Assembly: GCF_000344135.1 (NCBI RefSeq)
Contig: NZ_BAOP01000017.1
Coordinates: forward strand, 1-64,000
Length of the DNA stretch: 64,000 nucleotides
Reading direction: 5' to 3'
Source of the DNA: Gordonia malaquae NBRC 108250
Lineage (GTDB): Bacteria; Actinomycetota; Actinomycetes; Mycobacteriales; Mycobacteriaceae
In this document: positions 7,626 to 16,008 of the stretch, one piece after another
How positions within the stretch are numbered: position 1 is the stretch's first letter
How the letters are laid out: each line of letters begins with the position of its first letter
Program-made: the position numbers and the translations under genes
Notes under the pieces: generated by a model
Database searches by the model: none
What the model saw: the letters and a program-made list of their open reading frames with translations, nothing else
Told to the model about the DNA's origin: nothing

Positions 7626-9854
7626 TCAGCCCCGAGCCATGTCCACGAACTTCGAGAGATGCAGCTGGTGGGCGACGGTGATCGTCGCCGTCGGGCCGTT
7701 TCGGTGCTTGCCGACGATGATGTCGGCCTCGCCTGCACGTGGATCGTCGCGCTCGATGGAGTCGGGGCGGTGCAGCAGGATGACCATGTCGGCGTCCTGC
7801 TCCAGCGATCCCGATTCACGCAGGTCCGAGACCTGCGGGCGCTTGTCGGTTCGCTGTTCCGGACCACGGTTCAGCTGCGAGATCGCGACCACCGGCACTT
7901 CGAGCTCCTTGGCGAGGAGCTTGATCGAACGAGAGAACTCCGAGACCTCTTGCTGTCGTGACTCGACCTTCTTACCCGACGTCATCAGCTGCATGTAGTC
8001 GATGACGACGAGGCGCAGATCGTGACGCTGCTTGAGCCGTCGAGCCTTGGCGCGGATCTCCATCATCGTGAGGTTCGGCGAGTCGTCGATGAACAGCGGG
8101 GCCTCGGTGATCTCGCCCATGCGGCGGGCGAGACGGCTCCAGTCGTCGTCGGACATGTTTCCCGAACGCATGTCGCCGAGCTTCACCTTGGCTTCGGCCG
8201 AGAGCAGTCGCATGACGATCTCGGTCTTGCTCATCTCCAACGAGAACATGGCGCTGGTCAGGCCGTTGTGGATCGACGCCGACCGCAGCCAGTCCATCGC
8301 GAGAGTCGAGTTGTGGGTGGGGACCATCGCCTCACCCGCGAGGTACAGGTGACTGCGGTTGTCGACCTGGACGCAACGCACCGGCACACTCGGCACCGGC
8401 CGAACCGCGACGACGAGCCGCGACCGCACGCGGGTCCGCAGTTCCTTGTGGCGCTGCATCTTGTCGTGGACGGTGAAGACGTCGTCGGACGCGGCGAGGC
8501 GCACCCAGCCGCTGCTCGCTCGACGGAACGTGTAGCCCAGGCCTGCGGCGAGATCGCCGACGATGCCCGACATGTGGTTGGTCGCGGCGGGAACGGTGAT
8601 CCAGCCGTCGTCGTCGACGCGCGCACGGGAGTCGAGGATGCCCGCCAACAGGGCACGACGCTGCGTGACCGATCCGCGCAGGTACTCGCGAGGGATGCGG
8701 CCACCGAGGTCGGCCATCAACGTCATCACGTCGACGGGTCCTTCGTCCTCGATCCGCATGGTGATCTCGGGATCGTCGTACGCCATGCCTGCAAGGGCGC
8801 CGACCGTGTACGGGCCGTACGCGAACGGGCGACGCGGCAATTCGAGCGGCTCCGCGTTCGGGACCGTCGCGCGCCCGGCGTACGACTGCAACGCGTCGGT
8901 GGTGAGGACCTCTCGGCGACCGTCGACGTCGGCCACCCACTGATGCTCCTGATCGGCGACGAGCGAACCGCCGTCGTCGAACTCGATCTCAAAACACGGG
9001 CGCTGGGTCATCACCTCGGTCGCAGCCACCACACGCGTGGGACGTCCGTCGGCTCCGAGGAGCCGGTCGCCGACGGCGACCTTGCCCATCGTCGTCCACC
9101 CGCCGGGCGTGGGAAGCGGAGTGTCGAGGGCGAGCGCCTTTCCCACGCCGGGACGTGCGGCGACGATGATCATCTGTCCCGGGTGCAGGCCGTTGGTCAG
9201 CTTGTCGAGATCGGCGAAACCGGTCGGCACACCGAGCGACAATCCGCCGCGCGACGCGATCGAGTCGAGCTCGTCGAGAGTCGGCTGCAGCAGTTCTTCG
9301 AGGACGACGTAGTCCTCGGCCGTCCGCCGCTCGGTGACCTCGTACACCTCGGCCTGTGCCCGGTCGACCACCTCGGCCACGTCCTGGCCGCCGTCGCCCG
9401 CGTAGCCGTACTGCACGATGCGCGTGCCTGCTTCGACGAGTCGACGCAGGATCGCCTTCTCGCCGACGATCTCGGCGTAGTAGCCGGCGTTGGCGGCGGT
9501 CGGGACCGTTGAGATCAGAGTGTGCAGGTACGGCGCGCCACCGACTTTGCGGAGATCCCCGCGTCGCTCCAGCTCGGCGCTGACGGTGACGGCGTCGGCG
9601 GGCTCACCGCGCCCGTACAGCTCGAGGATCGCATCGTAGACCGCCTGGTGTGCGGGCTTGTAGAAGTCGCCGGGGCGGATTCGCTCGAGGACGTCGGCGA
9701 CGGCGTCCTTCGACAGCAGCATGCCGCCGAGCACGGACTGCTCGGCCTGCAGATCCTGCGGAGGCTGACGCCCGTAATCCTCCCGTGGAGGGGCCCCTGG
9801 CTCTTCCGGCTCGGGACCCTGATCCTCCGGTTCTGCCACGCGCGTCTCCCCCAC
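7626..9854 (-). CDS. dnaB: replicative DNA helicase DnaB with intein
   Basis: The precursor has 742 residues; removing the 276-residue intein leaves a normal 466-residue DnaB. The N-terminal primase-binding domain is at about 33-140. The RecA-like motor is split by the intein inside the P-loop: ARPGVGK ends at 239 and the second extein begins STLAMDW at 516. Downstream motor motifs include VVIDYMQLM, ISQLNRGPEQR and SDLRESGSLEQDADM. DnaB is the hexameric 5'-3' helicase at the replication fork. The start used is GTG at 9854; the N-terminal tail is acidic and poorly conserved, so the exact start is uncertain. The 3' end faces the Tn7-like element. Confidence 0.97.
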   Translation of the reverse strand: MGETRVAEPEDQGPEPEEPGAPPREDYGRQPPQDLQAEQSVLGGMLLSKDAVADVLERIRPGDFYKPAHQAVYDAILELYGRGEPADAVTVSAELERRGDLRKVGGAPYLHTLISTVPTAANAGYYAEIVGEKAILRRLVEAGTRIVQYGYAGDGGQDVAEVVDRAQAEVYEVTERRTAEDYVVLEELLQPTLDELDSIASRGGLSLGVPTGFADLDKLTNGLHPGQMIIVAARPGVGKALALDTPLPTPGGWTTMGKVAVGDRLLGADGRPTRVVAATEVMTQRPCFEIEFDDGGSLVADQEHQWVADVDGRREVLTTDALQSYAGRATVPNAEPLELPRRPFAYGPYTVGALAGMAYDDPEITMRIEDEGPVDVMTLMADLGGRIPREYLRGSVTQRRALLAGILDSRARVDDDGWITVPAATNHMSGIVGDLAAGLGYTFRRASSGWVRLAASDDVFTVHDKMQRHKELRTRVRSRLVVAVRPVPSVPVRCVQVDNRSHLYLAGEAMVPTHNSTLAMDWLRSASIHNGLTSAMFSLEMSKTEIVMRLLSAEAKVKLGDMRSGNMSDDDWSRLARRMGEITEAPLFIDDSPNLTMMEIRAKARRLKQRHDLRLVVIDYMQLMTSGKKVESRQQEVSEFSRSIKLLAKELEVPVVAISQLNRGPEQRTDKRPQVSDLRESGSLEQDADMVILLHRPDSIERDDPRAGEADIIVGKHRNGPTATITVAHQLHLSKFVDMARG
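8310..9137 (-). other. class 3 intein in DnaB (codons 240-515)
   Basis: The insert starts ALALDTPLPTPGGW, with Ala rather than Cys or Ser at position 1, and ends MVPTHN before an extein Ser. This fits class 3 inteins, which use an internal Cys nucleophile. The W-C-T signature is present: Trp in DQEHQW (intein residue 67), Cys in PVRCVQVD (residue 254) and Thr in VPTHN (residue 274). The middle, at intein residues about 104-200, is a LAGLIDADG-type endonuclease: VGALAGMAYDD keeps an acidic end, but the second motif reads LLAGILDSRARVDDDG and has lost the usual Asp-Gly ending. Splicing is probably active, while the homing endonuclease is probably decaying. Confidence 0.88.
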
Positions 9855-10231
9855 TCGTCGCTCTATGTCGCCCCGGCGCGGCCGCCCCCGGAGTCCTGCC
9901 AGTTGCCACTGGGCGAACTGAAACCTTCCCAGAGGTTAGGGCCAGGCACCGAACCGCATCAAATGCCCCCTGTGGACAACACTGTTGATGCCGTGTGCAC
10001 AACCGTGGAAACCTCTGGACGGCATGTGCAATCTCCTGTGTACAGCGTGGGGAATTCGACGAAGGTTCTGCGCCAAAGACCAGGTCAACGCGGTATTCAT
10101 GTATCCCCAGGCAGCAGATCGCCGGTCATCGGCGTGTTACGTTGCGCCACGCCCGGGCAGGACTCCACGAGAGGTTGAGGTCTGCGCCGTCGCACTCCCC
10201 ACAAGCCCATTCATACGTTCGAAGGACGATG
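9855..10231. other. intergenic region upstream of dnaB
   Basis: These 377 bases lie between the dnaB start and the 3' end of the CrtC/AttH-like gene; both genes are on the minus strand. They should carry the dnaB promoter. One clear DnaA-box-like site is present (separate entry). No gene or strong hairpin is visible. Confidence 0.5.
9971..9979 (-). promoter_or_regulatory. DnaA-box-like site upstream of dnaB
   Basis: TGTGGACAA on the plus strand is the complement of TTGTCCACA, the high-GC actinobacterial DnaA box. It is 117 bases upstream of the dnaB start, so DnaA could regulate dnaB; a single 9-mer can also occur by chance. Confidence 0.4.
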
Positions 10232-11296
10232 TCAGATCAAGCCGACGAGCTCATGGAGGGTCGTCCCCGACACAGTCTCCACGCTCCCGTCGTCCCGGGT
10301 CACCGCGAGGGTGAAATCGGACTCGAAACGGAAGTAGCCGGGTCGGCCGATCAGGCGGTCCGTCACCGGGCGGAGCAGTGCACTCCCGATGACGGGGACA
10401 TCGTCGAGCAGCGCCTGAGCGTGCAGGACGCGCCGGACGTCGAGAGTCAAGGAGAACTCGCCGGGGCGCTCCAGCGTGATGCTGGTGGGGTATTCACGAC
10501 GCGCGACGGGGTCGTACGCGTTCGGTCCTTCGGACAGGACCGCCTCACCGGTGCTGAGGACGATCGAGTCGCCTTTGGCGAGCATCACCGGCGCGATCTG
10601 GAGCTTGCCGTACTTCTCCTGCGTCGCGACGACGGCGTAGAGCAGCGAATACTCCGCGGTGTAGAGCCTGCCCCAATGCCACTGTTCGATGACCTTCGGC
10701 ATCGCGCCGACACCCCAGTTGTGGTCCGCGTACCCGGTGCCGACCACGTCCCACGACTCGTCGCCGACCCTCATCCGGCCGGCGACAGTCGCACGCGGGG
10801 CACCCACGCACCAGCCGAAGACCCCGCCGTCGCCGAAGAGCGTCTCCCCGCGACCCGGCATCCACGGCGGCAGCTCGTTGACGAACTCGAGGTCGAGTCG
10901 GACGTCGTCTTCGTCGAGGATCACCCGGTAGCGCGGGAGACCGCCCTCGCCGGGGATCACGCGCGCCGAGTTCGGACCGATCCGCACGTCCATCTCCTCG
11001 GTCGAGAAGTGCGCGGCCTTCGACGGATAGCGTTGTGCGATCTGACGTCTCGTCCCGTCGGGCCGGTAGACGATGACCTCCACCCACGGCCGGGCGAACG
11101 GTGGATCCTCGGGTCGACGCTTCACCAGGAAACCGACGACGGTGTATCCGTTGTCGAGGTGCGCGTCGAAGTACCAGTGCTCGAACGCACTGCGCTCGGC
11201 CCGCGCGTGGAATGCGTTGTGCCGAGGCAGCACTGCGGTCAGCTCACCGTCCTTGCGGCCCGGCCCGTTCCATGCTTCGACGACGTCGGTCGGCAT
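10232..11296 (-). CDS. CrtC/AttH-like lipocalin-fold protein
   Basis: This 354-residue protein has features of the hydroxyneurosporene synthase (CrtC)/AttH family. They include WYFDAHLDNGYTVVGFLV near residues 41-58 and the hallmark GYADHNWGVG near 188-197. A WHWGRLYTAEYSLLYAVV block and a beta-rich C-terminus follow. CrtC enzymes hydrate carotenoid ends, but this family is broad and the substrate here is unknown. The frame is open far upstream; the ATG at 11296, preceded by an AAGGGGGAAGG ribosome-binding site, is the best start. It lies 11 bases after the MpaB-type oxygenase gene, so the two are probably one operon acting on the same lipid-like or isoprenoid substrate (inference). Confidence 0.75.
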   Translation of the reverse strand: MPTDVVEAWNGPGRKDGELTAVLPRHNAFHARAERSAFEHWYFDAHLDNGYTVVGFLVKRRPEDPPFARPWVEVIVYRPDGTRRQIAQRYPSKAAHFSTEEMDVRIGPNSARVIPGEGGLPRYRVILDEDDVRLDLEFVNELPPWMPGRGETLFGDGGVFGWCVGAPRATVAGRMRVGDESWDVVGTGYADHNWGVGAMPKVIEQWHWGRLYTAEYSLLYAVVATQEKYGKLQIAPVMLAKGDSIVLSTGEAVLSEGPNAYDPVARREYPTSITLERPGEFSLTLDVRRVLHAQALLDDVPVIGSALLRPVTDRLIGRPGYFRFESDFTLAVTRDDGSVETVSGTTLHELVGLI

Positions 11297-11307
11297 GCCT
11301 TCCCCCT

Positions 11308-12561
11308 TCAACGACGCAGTGCGCCGGATGCGTCGAACTCGGCTTCTCGACCCGCCATCTGCGCGCGATACCAGTTCTCGCGGTGCGAGATCATCCACCG
11401 CTCGTGCAGTCTGCCGATCGAAGGGATCCGGCGGAGTGTCTCGATCAGCATCACCGCGGGCAGGCGCACCGCTATCCACAGCAGACCGGGCCACGCGTTC
11501 GGCATCCGGTATCTCGCATAGGTCGGCGGCATCATGAACAGGCGTGAGTACGCGGCGTACATCGTGCCGTTGTAGCGCTCGCGCAGTCGTGCGAATCCGG
11601 TGTGGCCGTCGCGCGGGGCGAACGCGGCGGGGAACGATTCGATCAGTTCCACGCCGTGGTCGCCGGAGTCGTGGCTGCGCGACACGGTCACCAGCGCAAG
11701 CAGTCGCAACGTGTCGGCGATGGTCTCCGGATACCACGTGTTCCGGACACCCAAGAGATGTCCCATGTAGCGCTGGAAATGGATCAGTTCGTTGATCTCC
11801 GCGCGCGTGGTCTGCACTCCGACCATCCACAAGGCCATCGCGGGGACCACGCTTCCGCCCGCGAGCGTCAGGAGTTGGTACGCCTGGCTGATCGGGTAGC
11901 CCCAGCGCGTCGAGTCCCATTCCGGGTGCTCGGCGACGCGGCGACGGACGAACACGTGCATCACACGGACGAGCATCGCGGTCGCCCGCCCCTGGCTTCC
12001 CGGGGTGAGCAACGCTCCCGGTTCGGAGACGTCGATCCAGAACTTGGCGGTCTCCAGGAATCGGCGCAGGGCGTTGTCGCCCGCGTACCCGCCCGCCAAC
12101 GAGAGCGGTGTCGCCACGGCGGCCTCGGTGTACATCTCGAGGGTCTCCCCGCCTGCGACGCTGAACAGGAACGTCCCCCATCGCCGCCAGGTGCGGGCGC
12201 CGGCCTCGACGAGCTCCGGGTCCACCCAGTCGGGGACGTCTTCGAACTCGGCGAACAGATCGACCATCGCCTGCGGCGGATCGTCGATGCTGCCGATCCC
12301 GTGATCGAGCGCTTGCGTCAACATGGCCCGACCCTCGGTCCGCCCTATCGCCCCGAGGAACACCTCGTCGACGAACCGCTCGGCGACGGGGTCGGAGCTG
12401 TGCATGTCGCCGCAGAACGCCTCGATCTGTTCCGTGGTCGGGAAGACGTCTTTGCCGGTCAACCCTTTCGCGAGTCTGCGCACACGGCGGACTGCGGGGC
12501 GGGCCATCGCCTGCCGATAAGGGAACGCGGAGGGTGTGACGGTGTTCACGACGCCGACCAT
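11308..12561 (-). CDS. MpaB/DUF2236-family oxygenase
   Basis: The 417-residue sequence matches the oxygenase MpaB family (DUF2236), which includes heme-dependent latex-clearing proteins and fungal MpaB. Supporting segments are WRRWGTFLFSVAGGETLEMY, TPGSQGRATAMLVRVMHVFV and the long helix ELIHFQRYMGHLLGVRN. The reaction is likely an oxygen-dependent cleavage or oxidation of a hydrophobic substrate; the substrate cannot be read from sequence. The ATG at 12561 lies inside a palindromic operator. An alternative start at Met19 (12507) would leave the operator upstream of the gene. A TetR gene is divergent and a CrtC/AttH-like gene is downstream. Confidence 0.75.
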   Translation of the reverse strand: MVGVVNTVTPSAFPYRQAMARPAVRRVRRLAKGLTGKDVFPTTEQIEAFCGDMHSSDPVAERFVDEVFLGAIGRTEGRAMLTQALDHGIGSIDDPPQAMVDLFAEFEDVPDWVDPELVEAGARTWRRWGTFLFSVAGGETLEMYTEAAVATPLSLAGGYAGDNALRRFLETAKFWIDVSEPGALLTPGSQGRATAMLVRVMHVFVRRRVAEHPEWDSTRWGYPISQAYQLLTLAGGSVVPAMALWMVGVQTTRAEINELIHFQRYMGHLLGVRNTWYPETIADTLRLLALVTVSRSHDSGDHGVELIESFPAAFAPRDGHTGFARLRERYNGTMYAAYSRLFMMPPTYARYRMPNAWPGLLWIAVRLPAVMLIETLRRIPSIGRLHERWMISHRENWYRAQMAGREAEFDASGALRR

Positions 12562-12576
12562 ACCACGAGGTATGGT
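12557..12576. promoter_or_regulatory. palindromic TetR operator between mpaB-like gene and tetR
   Basis: The perfect arms ACCATACC and GGTATGGT are separated by four bases (ACGA). The site lies between the divergent MpaB-type and TetR genes, 28 bases from the tetR start. It overlaps the annotated mpaB-like start codon. Autoregulation plus repression of the oxygenase operon is the natural reading. Confidence 0.75.
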
Positions 12577-12604
12577 TCGTGCGTAGGTGCGCTAACCTGG
12601 GTCG

Positions 12605-13168
12605 ATGCCTCGTCGAACCACTCGCCTCGCGGCCACCGACTGGGTGGACGCCGCGCTCGGCCTCATCACGACCGAGGGTGTGGCCAGCGTCAAGATCAAC
12701 CGGCTGTGCGCCGTCCTCGAGGTCACCAAAGGCAGCTTCTACTGGCACTTCGACGACATCGACGCGCTCTGGGAGGCGATGGCGCAGCGCTGGCACGAGA
12801 CGCACAATTCACGCCCCACCGAGCTCAACGCCCTGGCGTCAGTCCCGGCGGACGAGCGCGTCGTGACCCTCGCGACCATGCTGATGTCCGATCGCAACCT
12901 CACCGTCGAGACTGCGATCCGCGACTGGGCCCGCACCAATCCGCGGATCGCCGCAACAGTGCAGCAGATCGATCGTGACGTGTTCGACGTGATCTACTCC
13001 GCGATGATCGAACTCGACCTCGGCGAGATCCGCGCCCGACTGATCGCGGGCCTGCTCGTCTACGCGGGCATCGGTTACATCCACGGCCACGGCAGCCTGC
13101 CGAACCCGACTCCCGACGAGTTGCGCACAGCCATATCCGGCCTGCTTTCGCCCGCGCGCGATCACTGA
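12605..13168 (+). CDS. TetR-family transcriptional regulator
   Basis: This 187-residue repressor has an N-terminal TetR helix-turn-helix at about residues 9-54. The recognition region reads INRLCAVLEVTKGSFYWHFDD, with the typical KGSFYWHF turn. The C-terminal ligand-binding half is specific to the subfamily. The gene is divergent from the MpaB-type oxygenase gene, and a perfect 8+4+8 palindrome lies between them, so it most likely controls the oxygenase/CrtC-like operon and itself. The inducer is probably the substrate of that operon (inference). Its 3' end overlaps the convergent NTF2-like gene by seven bases. Confidence 0.88.
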   Translation: MPRRTTRLAATDWVDAALGLITTEGVASVKINRLCAVLEVTKGSFYWHFDDIDALWEAMAQRWHETHNSRPTELNALASVPADERVVTLATMLMSDRNLTVETAIRDWARTNPRIAATVQQIDRDVFDVIYSAMIELDLGEIRARLIAGLLVYAGIGYIHGHGSLPNPTPDELRTAISGLLSPARDH

Positions 13169-13638
13169 GGCCGCAGGAGATCCCGCGGCTCGGCAGATCC
13201 GTCGACCATCCGCGCGATGCGCCGTTCCACTCGCCACCCGTCGTCGGTGCGGATGAGGTCCCACTGATTGGCGGTGAGACGCGCGACGGCGAAGCCGTCG
13301 GTCGACGCCCGTCGGACGATGAGTTGCGAGTAACTGCGAACCGTCGCCCGGTCGCCGTCGAGTGTGATCTGCGGGGCCGTCATGAGATGTCCGCAGCCAT
13401 GCGCGATCAGTCCCTGATGGGGGTCGCCTTCAACCATCGCTGCGATCTCCTCCCGCCCTGCGAGGAGCCCGGTGTCGACGTCGTAGACGCCGTCAGAGGT
13501 GAAGATGTCCGCCGTGACCTGCGCCGATCCGGTGTCGACCGCGGCCCCGTACGAGTGGACGAGGTCCATGATCGCCAGCCGGTCCTCGGCCGACCGAAGT
13601 CGTCCCTCGAGCGCGTCGAGCCGTTCTTCGATCGTCAT
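13162..13638 (-). CDS. NTF2-like/SnoaL-like protein
   Basis: This 158-residue protein has the SnoaL-like fold pattern: a first helix region (AIMDLVHSYGAAVDTG, near 22-37), then IFTSDGVYDVDTG, and a late strand WRVERRIARMVDG. Members are isomerases, dehydratases or ring-hydroxylating-dioxygenase subunits, or have no known activity. An Asp-rich pocket is visible, but no function can be assigned. The frame is open upstream; the ATG at 13638 is chosen because it overlaps the TetR stop as ATGA, giving translational coupling with the regulator. Confidence 0.7.
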   Translation of the reverse strand: MTIEERLDALEGRLRSAEDRLAIMDLVHSYGAAVDTGSAQVTADIFTSDGVYDVDTGLLAGREEIAAMVEGDPHQGLIAHGCGHLMTAPQITLDGDRATVRSYSQLIVRRASTDGFAVARLTANQWDLIRTDDGWRVERRIARMVDGSAEPRDLLRPQ

Positions 13639-14267
13639 TCCGCCGCCTCCATTCGGGACCCCACCAGGGGAAGAATTGCTTCGAACATCGCCTCCCAATT
13701 GGCGAGAGCGGGTTCGGTCTCCGGATCACGCGGATGGAACGTGTACGCCAGCCGGGCGCCGCGCATCGACGTGATCATCACTTCGCGCGTGCGGAGATAG
13801 TCGGGTGCGGCCGTGACCTGCGGACCGAACAACTCGTCGGCGCGGGCCCGAAGAACCCCGAGCATCCGGCGCTCGACGTCCGACAACGCCTCACGAAGCT
13901 CCGGGTTCGCGGTACGCGCTCCCATCCAGAGCTCCATCGTCGCCCAGAAGCACGACTGCCCGGTGATCTCCCACATCGCCGCCACCGCGAATCGGATCCG
14001 TTCGCGCAGGTCGTCGGGGATCGCGACACCGGCCGTCAACTCGGCGATCCGGACGTCCGCGAGGTGATGGACCGCCGCCGTGAGCAGCACTTCTCGCGAC
14101 GGGAAGTGATGGAGAAGCCGACCGCGCGACACTCCCGCGACCTGTTGGATGTGCAGCGTGGTCGCCGCCGAGTAGCCCTCCTCGAAGAGGACCTTCGCCG
14201 CAGCCTCGAGAATCGTGTCGCGCGTCTGCGCCGCCCGGTCCTGCTTCTTTCGTTCCACGTGAATCAT
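13635..14267 (-). CDS. TetR-family transcriptional regulator
   Basis: The protein has 210 residues with a classical N-terminal HTH at about residues 10-60, including LHIQQVAGVSRGRLLHHFPS. It is divergent from the nitronate-monooxygenase-like gene with only 46 bases between them. A perfect palindrome in that gap is the likely operator. It is co-translated with an NTF2-like protein. The regulator therefore probably controls the oxidoreductase and the NTF2-like protein together. The ligand is unknown. Confidence 0.88.
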   Translation of the reverse strand: MIHVERKKQDRAAQTRDTILEAAAKVLFEEGYSAATTLHIQQVAGVSRGRLLHHFPSREVLLTAAVHHLADVRIAELTAGVAIPDDLRERIRFAVAAMWEITGQSCFWATMELWMGARTANPELREALSDVERRMLGVLRARADELFGPQVTAAPDYLRTREVMITSMRGARLAYTFHPRDPETEPALANWEAMFEAILPLVGSRMEAAE

Positions 14268-14283
14268 TCTGCACCCTTTTCAA

Positions 14284-14301
14284 ACAGTCACCTCTGACTG
14301 T
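14284..14301. promoter_or_regulatory. palindromic TetR operator upstream of nitronate-monooxygenase-like gene
   Basis: The perfect arms ACAGTCA and TGACTGT are separated by four bases (CCTC). The site ends 12 bases before the oxidoreductase start and begins 16 bases before the divergent tetR start, so one bound dimer would block both genes. Confidence 0.75.
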
Positions 14302-14313
14302 ATCGTTCGGGAC

Positions 14314-15297
14314 ATGTCGCTTCCCGAGATCCTTCAGACTCCGCTCACCGTGCCCGTCGTCGCGTCGCCGATGTTCATCGCGTCGGGACCGAAACTCGTC
14401 GCCGCCCAGTGCCAGGCCGGCGTGATCGGCTCATTCCCCGCACTGAACGCCCGCCCGGCGTCGCAACTCGGAGACTGGCTCGACGAGATCACCGAGTCGA
14501 ACGCCGCCTACGCGGCCGCCAACCCCGACGCCGTCGTGGCGCCGTTCGCCGTGAACCAGATCGTGCACAGGTCCAACGCGCGCCTCGACGAGGACCTCGC
14601 GACCATCGTCGAGCACAAGGTTCCGATCGTGATCACGTCGCTCGGCGCTCGCCCCGATGTGAACGAGGCCGTCCACTCCTACGGCGGCATCGTGCTCCAC
14701 GACATCATCAACAACACGTTCGCGCACAAGGCGATCGAGCGCGGCGCCGACGGCCTCATCGCCGTCGCGGCAGGCGCTGGCGGCCACGCGGGCACCCTGT
14801 CGCCGTTCCCGCTGATCCAGGAGATCCGCGAGTGGTTCGACGGCCCGCTGCTGCTGTCGGGAGCGATCGCCCACGGTCGCTCGATCCTCGCCGCGCTCGC
14901 GGCGGGCGCCGACTTCGCCTACGTCGGCTCGGCGTTCCTCGCGACCGATGAGGCCAATGTCGTCGAGGACTACAAGAACATGGTCGTCGACTCGCGGGCC
15001 GACGACATCGTCTACAGCAGCACGTTCACCGGCGTGCACGGCAATTACCTGCGCGGCAGCATCGAGGCCCACGGCCTCGACGCCGACAACCTGCCGAAGC
15101 CGACGTCCGGCCCCGATCCGCTTGAGGGCGGCCTCGGCGACATCAAGGCGTGGCGTGACGTGTGGGGCTGCGGCCAGGGCATCTCGTCCGTCGCTTCCCG
15201 CGGCACCGTGGCCCAGACCGTCGACCGTCTCGCCGCTGAGTTCAACGACGCACGCGACGCCCTCGACCGACGGACCGGCGCCGCAGCGCTCGTCTGA
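14314..15297 (+). CDS. nitronate monooxygenase / 2-nitropropane dioxygenase family flavoprotein
   Basis: This 327-residue FMN-dependent TIM-barrel protein has segments typical of the family: VVASPMFIASGPKLVAAQC at the start, IAVAAGAGGHAGTLSPFPL near residues 149-167 (the catalytic His and a phosphate-binding region), and LLLSGAIAHGRSILAALAAG plus ADFAYVGSAFLAT for FMN phosphate binding. Family members oxidise alkyl nitronates, or act as related flavin reductases; many have other substrates. The divergent TetR and its operator suggest induction by a substrate. The length is normal for the family. Confidence 0.85.
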   Translation: MSLPEILQTPLTVPVVASPMFIASGPKLVAAQCQAGVIGSFPALNARPASQLGDWLDEITESNAAYAAANPDAVVAPFAVNQIVHRSNARLDEDLATIVEHKVPIVITSLGARPDVNEAVHSYGGIVLHDIINNTFAHKAIERGADGLIAVAAGAGGHAGTLSPFPLIQEIREWFDGPLLLSGAIAHGRSILAALAAGADFAYVGSAFLATDEANVVEDYKNMVVDSRADDIVYSSTFTGVHGNYLRGSIEAHGLDADNLPKPTSGPDPLEGGLGDIKAWRDVWGCGQGISSVASRGTVAQTVDRLAAEFNDARDALDRRTGAAALV

Positions 15298-15365
15298 TTT
15301 CCGCGCTCACTGAGAGCTCCGCTCAAATCGCCCGACGGCGGTGGAACGCGTGGTGGAATGAACAG

Positions 15366-15914
15366 ATGCGAGCAGACCGTTCTCGTTTCACCCGCCTGAC
15401 CACCGCCGTCGTCGCCTTGATCGCGTTGGCGTCGGCGCTCGTCGCCGTGGCGCCTGCCGACGCCGCTCCCCTGCGGACCAAGCTGCCGCTCGGCCAGTAC
15501 TCACCCGTGAACCCCGCACGATTCACGTCGTACGCCTACGCCGACGGTGGACGAACGTTCTTCATAGCGGCCCGGCGGCTCTGCCAGATCGGGCCGACCC
15601 CCGGCAACGTCGCCTGCTCCGGCCGCACGAAGACCGCACCTCCGCGCACCGTCGGCGTCGCGATCACCGGGGACATGCAGGGCCCGCATTGGATACCCAG
15701 GGGAACGAGTTACCGATTCGGATCCCGCGCAGGCTTCCGCGCGCCCGTCCTCACACCCGGTCAACGCATCACATCGGCCAACGTGACGTGCGCGGTCCCG
15801 CGCCGCGGCGTTGTCATCTGCTCCACCGTGAACCGGGCGTTCGTCCTGACGCCTGCGACGCACCGGTTCTATTACCCGCACGGCGACCGTCGCCACGATC
15901 GCAACCCTCGATAG
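15366..15914 (+). CDS. secreted hypothetical protein
   Basis: This 182-residue protein has a clear signal peptide: a basic start (MRADRSRFTR), a hydrophobic core to about residue 30 and an APADAA cleavage region. The mature part has four cysteines in two pairs (LCQ...ACSG and TCAV...ICST), consistent with two disulfides outside the cell. I recognise no family. It stands alone between the flavoprotein and LtrA genes and ends in a short basic tail. Confidence 0.7.
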   Translation: MRADRSRFTRLTTAVVALIALASALVAVAPADAAPLRTKLPLGQYSPVNPARFTSYAYADGGRTFFIAARRLCQIGPTPGNVACSGRTKTAPPRTVGVAITGDMQGPHWIPRGTSYRFGSRAGFRAPVLTPGQRITSANVTCAVPRRGVVICSTVNRAFVLTPATHRFYYPHGDRRHDRNPR

Positions 15915-16008
15915 GACACTGCACCCGGCCCCTTCGTGAGCGTGCGACGCGCGTCTGCACGTTATTCTGATCTCCGATCAACCGAGCGATCGTCGAGAGG
16001 GGTCGACT

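Noticed and set aside
8022..9512. 496-residue open frame on the plus strand within dnaB
   Set aside because: It lies entirely opposite dnaB and its intein, and is rich in Arg, His, Val and Asp without any family resemblance.
11297..12805. Upstream extension of the CrtC/AttH-like gene to 857 residues
   Set aside because: The extra part is Arg-rich and overlaps the MpaB-type gene in another frame; the ATG at 11296 has its own ribosome-binding site.
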